From contig CAVSMC010000012.1 in assembly GCA_963728935.1 (NCBI GenBank), positions 424,848 to 488,847 of the forward strand: a stretch of DNA of 64,000 nt. The letters run 5' to 3'. The stretch is from CAVSMC01 sp963728935. Its GTDB lineage: Bacteria; Pseudomonadota; Gammaproteobacteria; Burkholderiales; Casimicrobiaceae. Position numbers and translations under genes: made by a program. Below the pieces are notes generated by a model that saw only the letters and a list, made by a program, of their open reading frames with translations, made no database searches and was not told where the DNA came from. Every line of letters begins with the position of its first letter. The stretch's first letter is position 1. Positions 16,777 through 24,990 of this stretch are shown piece by piece.

Positions 16777-17145
16777 TCACGCCGGTCGATGGCAAACGGC
16801 CTCGATGTTGTTGCCATCGGGGTCGAGCACGAACGCGCCGTAGTAGTGCTCATGATAATCGGGACGCAGTCCCGGCGGTCCATTGTCCTTAGCGCCGGCG
16901 GCGAGCGCTGCGCGATGGAACGTGTCGACCTCGAGGCGCGATTGTGCGGCGAACGCGACGTGCGTGCGCGGTTGCGACTGCGCGGCGCGCCCTTCGAGGA
17001 TCCAGAACTGCGGCTTGTCGACGCCGAAGCCGATGAACTTCTCGAACTGCATCACTTCGCGGATGCCGAGCGGCGCGAGCGCGGCCGAGTAGAAGGCGCG
17101 CGAGCGCTCGACGTTGCTGACGGTGATGCCGATGTGGTCGAACAT
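16777..17145 (-). CDS. VOC superfamily protein (glyoxalase/dioxygenase fold)
   Basis: A 122-residue single vicinal-oxygen-chelate domain: MFDHIGITVSNVERSRAFY at the N terminus, FWILEGR in the middle, and a final YYGAFVLDPDGNNIEAVCH. H4 and the Glu of NNIEAV are at the usual metal-ligand positions. Glyoxalase-like, lyase or resistance functions are all possible; substrate unknown. The start is the ATG at 17145 after GGAGG; its 8-nt gap from argF suggests co-transcription. Confidence 0.85.
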   Translation of the reverse strand: MFDHIGITVSNVERSRAFYSAALAPLGIREVMQFEKFIGFGVDKPQFWILEGRAAQSQPRTHVAFAAQSRLEVDTFHRAALAAGAKDNGPPGLRPDYHEHYYGAFVLDPDGNNIEAVCHRPA

Positions 17146-17153
17146 CGTTCCTC

Positions 17154-18083
17154 CTATGCGACGACGCGTCCGCAGACGAGATATTCCAGCAGCGCTTTCT
17201 GGGCGTGCAGCCGGTTCTCCGCCTCGTCCCAGACGACACTCTGCGGTCCATCGATGACTTCGGCGGCGACTTCCTCGCCGCGATGCGCGGGCAGGCAATG
17301 CATGAACAGCGCATCGCGCTTCGCCTGGCGCATCATTTCAGCGTCGACCTGCCAATCCGCGAACGAGCGCTTGCGCTGCTCGTTCTCCGCTTCGAATCCC
17401 ATGCTCGTCCACACGTCGGTCGTCACGAGATCGGCGCCCTTGCAGGCGGCCATCGGGTCGGCGAACATCCGGTAACGCCCATCGACGGGCATGCCGGCGC
17501 ATGCCGGATCGAGCTCGTAGCCCGGCGGCGACGATACATGCAGCTGAAAGTCGAACGTGGCCGCGGCCTGCAGCCAGCTCGTCAGCACGTTGTTGGAATC
17601 GCCGATCCATGCGACCGTGCGCCCGTCGATCGAGCCGCGGTGCTCGATGTACGTGTACACGTCGGCGAGGATCTGGCACGGGTGATGTTCGTTCGTGAGT
17701 CCGTTGATCACCGGCACGCGCGAGTGTGCGGCGAAGCGCTCGATGATCGACTGCTCGAACGTACGGATCATCACGACGTCGACCATCCGCGAAATGACGC
17801 GCGCGACGTCCTCGATCGGCTCGCCGCGCGACAGTTGCGTGTCGTGGCGATTGAGGTTGATCGCGATGCCGCCGAGCTGGTTCATTCCCGCTTCGAACGA
17901 CACGCGCGTTCGCGTCGAAGCCTTCTCGAACACCATGGCGAGCGTGCGGTCGCGCAGTGGCTGGTAGAGCTCGTAGCGCTTGAACCGGTCCTTTATCCAG
18001 CCTGTGCGCGCGAACAGATGCGCGAACTCGTCGGCCGAGAAATCGGAAAACTGCAGGAAATGGCGCGGTGGAACGGGCGGCAT
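17154..18083 (-). CDS. argF: Ornithine carbamoyltransferase
   Basis: Makes citrulline from ornithine and carbamoyl phosphate, the product of CarAB encoded 8 kb away. The carbamoyl-phosphate loop is STRTR at about 56-60 (KASTRTRVSFE). The second site includes HPCQILADV, and the ornithine side has DVWTSMGFE and MHCLPAHRGEE. The start at 18083 gives RHFLQFSDFS at the same offset as in relatives. An in-frame ATG at 18113 would add ten residues and cannot be excluded; neither has a clear RBS. The resulting 309 residues are normal. Confidence 0.95.
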   Translation of the reverse strand: MPPVPPRHFLQFSDFSADEFAHLFARTGWIKDRFKRYELYQPLRDRTLAMVFEKASTRTRVSFEAGMNQLGGIAINLNRHDTQLSRGEPIEDVARVISRMVDVVMIRTFEQSIIERFAAHSRVPVINGLTNEHHPCQILADVYTYIEHRGSIDGRTVAWIGDSNNVLTSWLQAAATFDFQLHVSSPPGYELDPACAGMPVDGRYRMFADPMAACKGADLVTTDVWTSMGFEAENEQRKRSFADWQVDAEMMRQAKRDALFMHCLPAHRGEEVAAEVIDGPQSVVWDEAENRLHAQKALLEYLVCGRVVA

Positions 18084-18323
18084 GCCGAAAGCGTCGCGGC
18101 GAGGCGATCGCATGCGCGAAGGCCAACCGCCAAGTCCATTTAAAACAAGATATTAGCATGGGGTGCCGCGGGGCGATTCATCAAGGTGCCCTTGACCCCC
18201 GTCAAGGCCCTGCGGCCGCGCCGCCGTTACCCTTGCGCGATCGCATGCTCCCGCCGCCGGCGGAGCGCCTGCGCCAACAACACCCATGAGCGTGGCGGCC
18301 GAAGGCAAAGGAGAGGCCGACCC

Positions 18324-19508
18324 ATGAACGCAGCCCCATCGTTGGACCTCGCCGGGACCGGCCTGCCGGCACTCGTGATCCGCGGGCGGCGGCTCTTGCC
18401 GATCGTGCAGGGCGGCATGGGAGTCGGCGTATCGGCGCATCGTCTCGCCGGAAGCGTCGCGGCGCTCGGCGCGATGGGGACGATCGCGAGCGTCGATCTG
18501 CGAAGACGCCATCCCGACCTGATGGCGGCGAGCGCACGCTCGGGCAAGATCGCCGTCGATACCGCGAACCTCGTCGCGCTCGATCGCGAGATTCGGCATG
18601 CGCGCGCGATTGCGGGCGGCCGCGGCATGGTCGCGGTGAACGTGATGCGCGCTGTATCCGAGTATGCCGCTTATGTCCGCCGCGCGTGCGCGAGCGGCGC
18701 CGATGCAATCGTCGTCGGTGCGGGCCTGCCGCTCGACCTGCCCGATCTCGTCGCCGGCTATCCCGACGTCGCTCTGATTCCGATTCTGTCGGACGCGCGC
18801 GGCATCGCGCTCGTCGTGAAGAAGTGGGCGCGCAAGGGCCGGCTGCCCGACGCGATCGTCATCGAGCATCCGCGTTACGCCGGCGGACACCTCGGCGCTG
18901 CGAAGATCGAAGATCTGGACGATCCGCGCTTCGACTTCGAGCGCGTGTTGCCCGAAGCGCGCGCATGGTTCAGGGCGGAAGGCATCGCCGAAGACGCGGT
19001 TCCGCTGATCCCCGCCGGGGGCATCAACAGCGCCGAGCGCGTTCGCGTGCTCGTCTCATTGGGCGCCGCGGCGGTACAGATCGGCACCGCGTTCGCCGTC
19101 ACCGAAGAAGGCGACGCCGACCCGGCGTTCAAGCGTGTGCTCGCCGACGCCAAGCCGTCGGACATCGTCGAATTCGTGAGCGTTGCGGGATTGCCGGCGA
19201 GAGCGGTGCGCACACCGTGGCTTGCGAGCTATCTCAAGCATCTACCGAAGCTCGTCGACGCGGCTCGACGCAAGCCGCGCTGCACGCTGAAGTTCGACTG
19301 CCTGCTGCAATGTGGTCTGCGCGACGGGATCGCGAAGATCGGCCAGTTCTGCATCGATCAGAAGCTCGCCGAGGGACTGGCCGGCGACATTGGCAAAGGC
19401 TTGTTCTTTCGCGGCGCCGCGACGCTTCCGTTCGGCGCCGAAATACGCCCGGTGCGCGAGTTGATCGCTTACCTGCTGACCGGCGTGCGTCCGGCGCAGC
19501 TCGCCTGA
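18324..19508 (+). CDS. Nitronate monooxygenase family flavoprotein
   Basis: A 394-residue FMN-binding TIM-barrel protein of the NMO / 2-nitropropane dioxygenase class. Evidence is IVQGGMGVGVSAHRLAG near the N terminus (about 30-46), ADAIVVGAGLPLDLPD, IPAGGINSAERVRVLVSLGA for phosphate binding, and AVQIGTAFAVTEE. The terminal part is typical of a bacterial NMO subgroup (CGLRDGIAKIGQFCI). It may detoxify nitronates, but related enoyl reductases share the fold. The start at 18324 follows AAAGGAGAG (18307-18315). The 240-nt gap before it also holds the argF promoter region, where TAATAT on the minus strand is a weak -10. Confidence 0.82.
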   Translation: MNAAPSLDLAGTGLPALVIRGRRLLPIVQGGMGVGVSAHRLAGSVAALGAMGTIASVDLRRRHPDLMAASARSGKIAVDTANLVALDREIRHARAIAGGRGMVAVNVMRAVSEYAAYVRRACASGADAIVVGAGLPLDLPDLVAGYPDVALIPILSDARGIALVVKKWARKGRLPDAIVIEHPRYAGGHLGAAKIEDLDDPRFDFERVLPEARAWFRAEGIAEDAVPLIPAGGINSAERVRVLVSLGAAAVQIGTAFAVTEEGDADPAFKRVLADAKPSDIVEFVSVAGLPARAVRTPWLASYLKHLPKLVDAARRKPRCTLKFDCLLQCGLRDGIAKIGQFCIDQKLAEGLAGDIGKGLFFRGAATLPFGAEIRPVRELIAYLLTGVRPAQLA

Positions 19509-19517
19509 ACGCGCCGC

Positions 19518-21305
19518 TTATGCCGCGCGCGCCGCGTGCGACGCGCTGAGCACGATACGATCGCGTCCGGCACGCTTCGCCGCGTAGAGCGCGCGATCGG
19601 CGGCGGCGACGAGCGTGGGCACCGTCTCGCCGTGTGCCGGGAACACCGCAACGCCCGCCGAGAACGTTAGCGCGCCGAGCGGCTCGTCGTCGACCTCGAG
19701 CTCGAGCATCCGCAGCCTTTGGGCCAGCATGCCGAGCGCGGCGAGCGCACCGTCGCCGTCGGTATCCGGTAGCACGATGCAGAATTCCTCGCCGCCGTAG
19801 CGCGCAACGACATCGGCCGGCCGTAATGCCGAGCCCAGCACTCGGGCGACTTGCACGAGCACGGTGTCACCGGCCGGATGACCGAAGCGGTCGTTGATCC
19901 GCTTGAAGTAATCGAGGTCGACGAGCGCAAGCGCTAGCGGCGCGGTACGGCGTGCCGCACCCCCGAGCAGCCCCGGCAGCGTGCTGTCGAGATAGCGGCG
20001 GTTGAACAGTTGCGTCAACGGGTCGTGCACGGCTTCGGTCGCGAGCTGCGCCTGCAACTGCTCGATCTCGCGCATGCGCGCGACGAGCTCGCGGTTGAGC
20101 CGCTCGAGCGTGCGATTCAGCGCTTCGGATTCCTGCCGCTCGCGCTCCGCACGATCGCGCTCGACGCGCGCGTGCGTGAGCTCGTGCTCGACCTTGAGCA
20201 GGTAATAGCGCGCGCTCGCGCGGCTTCGCAATCGCTCGGTCTGCGCGTCGAACAACCGTTGCTGGTGCCGATAAGCCTCTTCGTAGCGACCGAGCGCCGC
20301 AAAGCGCCGTGCGAGCTCCGCGTGCGCTTTGCAAAGCGTCGGCAAGTGGTGCGCGGCGTCCGCGGCCGCAGCGGCCGCTTCCAGCGCGGGAAGAGCGCCC
20401 GCCGCGGGATCGCGCGCGGCAGCGAGCGCCGCCGTTCCCCATCGCCAGTGCACTTCGTTGAACCCGCCCGGATAGTCCGCGTGGATTTCGCGCGCGGTCT
20501 GCACGCACCGCTCGGCATCGTCCAGGCGATCGAACAGCGCGTACGTCTCGGCGGCGATCGCGCAGTAATGCGCCTGAGCAGCGCGGCGCGCGGGCAATGC
20601 GCGGTCGGCGAACATCGCGTCGACGGCGGCGAGCGCACCATCGCGGTCGCCGACGCCGAGAAGCGCCTCGGCGAGATTCGAGCGCGCGAAAAGCATCAGT
20701 TGCGCGTTGTTGTAGCGGGGCAAGAGCTCGAGCGCATCGTGCGCGAGCTCGCGCGCGGGCTCGAAGTCGCCGACGGTGACCAGCGCCGCCGACAGGTTCG
20801 ACATCACCGTGGGCAACTGCGGCGACGGCGGAATCGCGCGCAACGCCTCGAGCGCTTCGTACAGATAGCGGACCGCTTCGTCGAGGCGGTCGGTGTAGAA
20901 GAACGTCGCCCCGAGCGCATTGACGACCCAGAAGCGATCCTGCGGCGGCAGCAACGACAGCGCGAGCGGATACAGCGGCAGCAGCAGGTCGCGCGCGGCG
21001 AGCGGCTGCTGCTCGATCAGCAGGATTCGCGCGAGACCCGTTTGCGCAAGCATCTCGCCGCGTCGCTCGCCGACCGCCGCGAATCGCGCGCGGGCATCCT
21101 CGAGCGCGCGTCGTGCCTCGATCGGACGCGGCGTGAAGAACAACTGGTGGTATGCAATCGTGAGCTGCGCCCACGCTCGCGTCGACTCGTCCGCCGGCGG
21201 ATCGGCGGCGAGCGCCTGCAGCGCGCGCGCATGGGCTGCATCGGGGTCGCCGAAGTGCGCGTCCCACAGATGTCGTGCGGCGGTGGTGGGCGTGTAAGCG
21301 GGCAC
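19518..21305 (-). CDS. Cytosolic diguanylate cyclase with N-terminal TPR region
   Basis: Predicted to make cyclic di-GMP. The C-terminal GGDEF domain has HDPLTQLFNRRYLD, VDLDYFKRINDRFGHPAGD and an active RYGGEEF. An RPAD inhibitory site lies five residues before GGEEF, so product inhibition is likely. A coiled-coil linker (VERDRAERERQESEALNRTL) precedes it. Upstream is an all-helical region of TPR-like repeats (for example RSNLAEALLGVGDRDGALAA), probably the sensor or scaffold. There is no membrane segment. The start is uncertain: GTG 21305 is chosen because the longer frame to 21425 crosses the promoter and start of the divergent DUF3579 gene. Confidence 0.85.
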   Translation of the reverse strand: MPAYTPTTAARHLWDAHFGDPDAAHARALQALAADPPADESTRAWAQLTIAYHQLFFTPRPIEARRALEDARARFAAVGERRGEMLAQTGLARILLIEQQPLAARDLLLPLYPLALSLLPPQDRFWVVNALGATFFYTDRLDEAVRYLYEALEALRAIPPSPQLPTVMSNLSAALVTVGDFEPARELAHDALELLPRYNNAQLMLFARSNLAEALLGVGDRDGALAAVDAMFADRALPARRAAQAHYCAIAAETYALFDRLDDAERCVQTAREIHADYPGGFNEVHWRWGTAALAAARDPAAGALPALEAAAAAADAAHHLPTLCKAHAELARRFAALGRYEEAYRHQQRLFDAQTERLRSRASARYYLLKVEHELTHARVERDRAERERQESEALNRTLERLNRELVARMREIEQLQAQLATEAVHDPLTQLFNRRYLDSTLPGLLGGAARRTAPLALALVDLDYFKRINDRFGHPAGDTVLVQVARVLGSALRPADVVARYGGEEFCIVLPDTDGDGALAALGMLAQRLRMLELEVDDEPLGALTFSAGVAVFPAHGETVPTLVAAADRALYAAKRAGRDRIVLSASHAARAA

Positions 21306-21335
21306 GCGCAAATCTCGTCGTTCGGACCGCGATGC

Positions 21336-21341
21336 TACAAT
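21336..21341 (+). promoter_or_regulatory. Candidate -10 box (TACAAT) for the DUF3579 gene
   Basis: TACAAT in GATGCTACAATACATG lies 84 nt before the DUF3579 start and just upstream of the likely start of the divergent cyclase gene. No clear -35. Confidence 0.35.
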
Positions 21342-21424
21342 ACATGCGCGATTCACGCTCGCCGAACCGCCGGGCTGCGTCGCGATGCCGCCGCGGTTGC
21401 CGGCACGCTTCGACGTCGTTTCCA

Positions 21425-21784
21425 ATGGCCGACTCCGCGCCCGCTTCGCCTGCGAAGGACGCCGTTATCTGGGGCGTCACGCACGGCGGCCGGACTTTTC
21501 GGCCGAGCGACTGGGCTGAAAGACTCGCGGGCCTAACGTCGGCGTTCGGGCTCGAACGCCGGCTCGCGTATTCGCCGCTGGTGCGACCGATGACGATCGG
21601 CGGCGTCAAGGCAGTGGTTGTCGGCGGCGCGCTCGCGGAGCTCGAATCGCGCTTCTACCAGTTCCTGCTCAATTTTGCGCGCGACAACGACCTCGTATGC
21701 GCGTTCGTCGACGACGCGCTCGTCAAGGCTCGCACGCTCGAGCCGCCGGTGTTGCCGACGGCAGCGTCGCGAGCGATGGGTTGA
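21425..21784 (+). CDS. DUF3579 family protein
   Basis: A 119-residue soluble protein of a betaproteobacterial family without known function. Typical stretches are VIWGVTHGGRTFRPSDWAER (residues 14-33), YSPLVRPMTIGGVKAVVV (49-66) and FYQFLLNFARDNDLV (77-91). The ATG at 21425 begins the conserved part; the frame is open further up but is Arg-rich there. It is convergent with rpsT across a terminator hairpin. Confidence 0.8.
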   Translation: MADSAPASPAKDAVIWGVTHGGRTFRPSDWAERLAGLTSAFGLERRLAYSPLVRPMTIGGVKAVVVGGALAELESRFYQFLLNFARDNDLVCAFVDDALVKARTLEPPVLPTAASRAMG

Positions 21785-21813
21785 GCGGTCGCGGCGTGTC
21801 GCACAAACGACAA

Positions 21814-21831
21814 GAGCGCCGCTGGGCGCTC
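21814..21831. terminator. Bidirectional terminator between DUF3579 and rpsT
   Basis: GAGCGCC (21814-21820), loop GCTG, GGCGCTC (21825-21831): a perfect 7-bp stem between convergent genes. The minus-strand side is followed by TTGTCGTTTGTG, so termination of rpsT is the better case. Confidence 0.6.
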
Positions 21832-21852
21832 TCGCTGTTATCGAGCCTGGAG

Positions 21853-22116
21853 CTAGTGCAACGTCTTGATCGCTTGCGCGAGGCGCGACTTGGTGCGTGA
21901 TGCGAGATTCTTGTGCACGATCTTCTTGTCGGCGATGCGGTCGATCACCGATTGCGATGCGTTCAATTGTGCCGCCGCCGCGGCCTTGTCGCCGGCCGCA
22001 ATCGCCTTGCGAACCTTCTTGACTGCGGTGCGTAGCTCCGACTTGAGACTCGCGTTGTGCTTGCGCGTCTTTTCCGCTTGGCGGGCGCGCTTGCGCGCTT
22101 GGGCGGTGTTGGCCAT
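21853..22116 (-). CDS. rpsT: 30S ribosomal protein S20
   Basis: An 87-residue basic protein binding 16S rRNA in the small subunit. The N terminus MANTAQARKRARQAEKTRKH, AVKKVRKAIAAGDK in the middle and the end IVHKNLASRTKSRLAQAIK are diagnostic. RBS AAGGAAA precedes the ATG. A perfect 7-bp hairpin lies in its 5' leader at 22141-22160. Confidence 0.97.
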   Translation of the reverse strand: MANTAQARKRARQAEKTRKHNASLKSELRTAVKKVRKAIAAGDKAAAAAQLNASQSVIDRIADKKIVHKNLASRTKSRLAQAIKTLH

Positions 22117-22140
22117 CGAAATTTTCCTTGCGGTTGAGGT

Positions 22141-22160
22141 AAGCTCCGTGGCTGGAGCTT
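22141..22160 (-). promoter_or_regulatory. Hairpin in the rpsT 5' leader
   Basis: AAGCTCC (22141-22147) and GGAGCTT (22154-22160) form a perfect 7-bp stem with a 6-nt loop, 25 nt upstream of the rpsT start. An AT-rich stretch (about 22167-22197) beyond it probably holds the promoter. Autoregulation by S20 is known in enterics; a role for this hairpin is inference. Confidence 0.35.
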
Positions 22161-22290
22161 CGTGCGTAAAAAGACTTAAAATAATAACAGCTTATCGAAT
22201 CGTCTTCAAGGTACACGCCGTCCGGCCGCGCAGGCGCCGCCGATTCGAGGCGTTGCCTCGTCTTTCGCGCCGATGCGCGCTCGCCCACCG

Positions 22291-23826
22291 ATGAGCCTGC
22301 TGCGTTCGGTGACGACGGTCAGCGGCATGACGCTGCTGTCACGCATCAGCGGCCTTGCGCGCGAGAGCCTCAAGGCGACCGCGTTCGGCGCGGGACCTTC
22401 AATGGACGCGTTCGAGGCGGCGTTCCGGCTGCCGAACATCCTGCGGCGGCTCTTCGCCGAGGGTGCGTTCTCGCAGGCGTTCGTGCCGATCTTCGCCGAA
22501 TACCGGCGCCAGCGCGGCGAGGACGAGACGCGCGCGCTCGTCAGTCGCGTCGGCACGCTGCTCGCGGTGTCGCTGCTGGCGTTGACGATCGTCGGCGTTC
22601 TCGCCGCACCGTGGCTCGTCTATGCGCTCGCGTCGGGATTCGCGCGAACGCCCGGCAAGGTCGAGCTGACCGCCGACATGATCCGCATCGTGTTTCCGTA
22701 CATCCTGTTCGTGTCGCTCGTCTCGCTCGCCGGCGGCGTTTTGAATGTGTATCGCGAGTTCGCGATTCCCGCCGTGACGCCGGTGCTGCTCAACGTGTCG
22801 ATCATCGGCGCGGCGCTGTGGCTCGCGCCGCATGTCGATCCGCCGATCATGGCGCTCGCATGGGGTGTCTTCATCGGCGGCATCGCGCAACTCGCGCTGC
22901 AATTGAGACCGCTCGCGCGCCTTCACATGCTGCCGATCCCGCGCTTCGATTGGCGCGACCCCGGCGTTCGCCGCGTGCTGCGGGCGATGGGCCCGGCCGT
23001 GATCGGCGTTTCGGCGGCGCAAATCTCGGCGCTGATCAACACGCAGCTCGCCGCCTCGCTCGGTGACGGCCGCATCTCGTGGATCACGTACGCGGACCGG
23101 TTGATGGAATTTCCGAGCGCGCTTCTCGGCGCCGCGCTCGGCACCGTCCTGCTGCCTTCGCTTGCAAAGCACCACGCCGACGCCGACCCCGTCGAATACT
23201 CGGCGCTGCTCGACTGGGGGCTGCGGCTCGCGTTCCTGCTCGCGCTGCCGGCGGCGATCGCGCTGTGGGTGCTCGCGGTACCGCTGATCTCGACGCTCTA
23301 CCAATACGGGCGTTTCACCGTGGTCGACGTGATGGCCACCCGCGACGCGCTGCTCGGCTACAGCGTCGGGCTGCTTGGGTTGATCCTCGTGAAGATTCTC
23401 GCGCCGGGTTTTTACGCGCGACAGATGATGCGAACGCCGGTTCGCATCGCGTTCGCGAGCGTGCTCGTCGCGCAGACGATCGCCGTCATCCTGATGCAGC
23501 GAATCGGCCATGCCGGGTTGACCCTTGCGATCTCGCTCGGCGCTTGCTTCAACGCCGCGCTGCTGTTCCGGGCGCTTTACCGCCGCGGCATCTACCGGCC
23601 GCAACCCGGTTGGCTCGCGTTCGTCGCGAAGCTCGTTGTCGCACTCGGTGTTCTCGCCGCAGTGCTGTACGCGATCGCCGGGCCCGCGTCGCTATGGCTC
23701 GAGGCGTCGCTGTGGGCGAAGATCGCTCGGCTCGCCTGGATATGCGCGACCGGCGCGGGCGTCTATTTCGGGGCGCTGTGGCTGCTCGGGTTCAGGCTCG
23801 CCGACTTCAACCGTTCAGAAAAGTAG
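22291..23826 (+). CDS. murJ: Lipid II flippase MurJ (MviN)
   Basis: Moves lipid II across the inner membrane for peptidoglycan synthesis. The 511 residues form about 14 hydrophobic segments. The N terminus MSLLRSVTTVSGMTLLSRIS with GLARES and AFEAAFRLPNILRRLFAEGA (about 44-63) is the MurJ signature, including conserved charged residues of the cavity. ATG 22291 is favoured over the in-frame ATG at 22273 because the conserved sequence starts there. The last residues (RSEK) and stop TAG lie at the edge of a dispersed repeat. It is convergent with fur. Confidence 0.96.
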   Translation: MSLLRSVTTVSGMTLLSRISGLARESLKATAFGAGPSMDAFEAAFRLPNILRRLFAEGAFSQAFVPIFAEYRRQRGEDETRALVSRVGTLLAVSLLALTIVGVLAAPWLVYALASGFARTPGKVELTADMIRIVFPYILFVSLVSLAGGVLNVYREFAIPAVTPVLLNVSIIGAALWLAPHVDPPIMALAWGVFIGGIAQLALQLRPLARLHMLPIPRFDWRDPGVRRVLRAMGPAVIGVSAAQISALINTQLAASLGDGRISWITYADRLMEFPSALLGAALGTVLLPSLAKHHADADPVEYSALLDWGLRLAFLLALPAAIALWVLAVPLISTLYQYGRFTVVDVMATRDALLGYSVGLLGLILVKILAPGFYARQMMRTPVRIAFASVLVAQTIAVILMQRIGHAGLTLAISLGACFNAALLFRALYRRGIYRPQPGWLAFVAKLVVALGVLAAVLYAIAGPASLWLEASLWAKIARLAWICATGAGVYFGALWLLGFRLADFNRSEK

Positions 23827-23930
23827 CGAAAAGTAGGGTCAGATCAACTTTCGGGAAAGTGGGGTCAGACTCGACTTTCGGAAAAATGGAGTCTGACCCT
23901 ACTTTTCGTGCTGACCCCTTTTCGTGACCC
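23818..23930. repeat. GTAGGGTCAGACTC repeat cluster, copy 1
   Basis: Four half-units of a 27-nt family (core GTAGGGTCAGACTCGACTTT). Two forward units begin at about 23828 and 23856, an inverted unit at 23881-23906 (GGAGTCTGACCCTACTTTTC), and a decayed inverted unit continues to about 23930. The block fills the gap between convergent murJ and fur and could fold as a large hairpin in either transcript. Confidence 0.85.
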
Positions 23931-23939
23931 TGCGTTTCG

Positions 23940-24374
23940 TCACGCGTTCTGCCCGCTCTTGCGGTACGGGCAGCGCGCCTTGATGCACTCGGCGTACAGA
24001 TAGAGCGCATGCTCGCGGATCTCGAAGCCGCGTTCCTTCGCGATCTTCATCTGCCGCTTCTCGATTTCCGAATCGTAGAACTCTTCGACGCGGCCGCAGT
24101 TCATGCAGACGAGGTGATCGTGGTGATGACCTTCGTTCAACTCGAACACCGCCTTGCCCGATTCGAAATGATGGCGCACTAAGAGGCCGGCCTGCTCGAA
24201 TTGAGTCAGCACCCGATAGACGGTGGCGAGCCCGATGTCGAGGCCCTCGGATACGAGCTGCTTGTAGACGTCTTCGGCCGTCATGTGCCGCACCTTCGAC
24301 GACTCGAACAGATTGATGATTTTCAGGCGCGGCGCCGTCGCCTTGAGGCCGGCGGACTTCAGATCGTGCGTCAT
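23940..24374 (-). CDS. fur: Ferric uptake regulator
   Basis: Fe(II)-dependent repressor of iron-uptake genes. The 144 residues start MTHDLKSAGLKATAPRLKII, the usual Fur N terminus with winged-helix recognition ATVYRVLTQFEQAGLL at about 57-72. The dimer and metal region has NEGHHHDHLVCMNCGRVEEF with the CxxC zinc pair, and a second Cys pair occurs in ECIKARCPY. The frame is open far upstream, but that part covers bamE on the other strand and is rejected. Divergent from bamE, as in many betaproteobacteria. Confidence 0.96.
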   Translation of the reverse strand: MTHDLKSAGLKATAPRLKIINLFESSKVRHMTAEDVYKQLVSEGLDIGLATVYRVLTQFEQAGLLVRHHFESGKAVFELNEGHHHDHLVCMNCGRVEEFYDSEIEKRQMKIAKERGFEIREHALYLYAECIKARCPYRKSGQNA

Positions 24375-24407
24375 CGTTGTGTGCGCTCCGGATAAGGCAC
24401 CGGCGGC

Positions 24408-24413
24408 TATAAT
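24408..24413 (+). promoter_or_regulatory. Candidate -10 box (TATAAT) for bamE
   Basis: A perfect TATAAT between divergent fur and bamE, 58 nt before the bamE ATG. The -35 position reads GCTCCG, a poor match. No Fur box was found beside it. Confidence 0.45.
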
Positions 24414-24470
24414 AGCCACTCGCCCTCCAAATTGCGAAATCTCGTGCCGCAACGCTTCTCCGACCCGCTG

Positions 24471-24938
24471 ATGCCGCGCGCCGCGGCGCCGGCAATCGCA
24501 ATTGCCCTCGTCCTGACGCTTGTCGCGGGATGCTCGACGATCGACACGTACTTCCCGACGGTGCGTTCGTTCGGCGTCTACAAGCTCGACATCAACCAGG
24601 GCAACTACCTGTCCCAGGACATGGTCGAGAAACTTCGCGTCGGACAGACGAAGCAGCAGGTGCGCGTGATACTCGGCACGCCGCTGGTCACGAGCGCGTT
24701 TCGCGACAGCCGCTGGGACTACGTCTACGAGTTCCAGCGCCAAGGGCGAACGCTCGAGCATCGGGCGTTCACCGTCTATTTCGTCGACGACAAGCTCGCG
24801 CGCTGGGAAGGCGACGAGATGCCGCAGTCGATCGCCGAGCTCAATCGAACGGCGGCCGACAAGTCGATGGGCAAGATGCCGTCCGCCGACGACAAGGGCT
24901 TCCTCAGCTGGTTCTTCGATATCTTCAAGACCAAGTGA
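24471..24938 (+). CDS. bamE: Outer membrane assembly lipoprotein BamE (SmpA/OmlA)
   Basis: A component of the BAM complex that inserts beta-barrel proteins in the outer membrane. It has a lipoprotein signal with lipobox LVAGC (Cys at residue 21 from this start). The SmpA/OmlA domain reads VEKLRVGQTKQQVRVILGTP then WDYVYEFQRQG. ATG 24471 gives a compact signal peptide; a TTG at 24432 would add 13 residues. dapB follows 52 nt downstream. Confidence 0.93.
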   Translation: MPRAAAPAIAIALVLTLVAGCSTIDTYFPTVRSFGVYKLDINQGNYLSQDMVEKLRVGQTKQQVRVILGTPLVTSAFRDSRWDYVYEFQRQGRTLEHRAFTVYFVDDKLARWEGDEMPQSIAELNRTAADKSMGKMPSADDKGFLSWFFDIFKTK

Positions 24939-24990
24939 GCGCGCCAGGCGAAGCCAGAAGCCCGCAGGGCCCGTTGGCGCGCGAACGCGA

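Noticed and set aside
21306..21425. A longer N terminus for the diguanylate cyclase
   Set aside because: It would run through the promoter and to the very start of the divergent DUF3579 gene; the sequence there is low-complexity.
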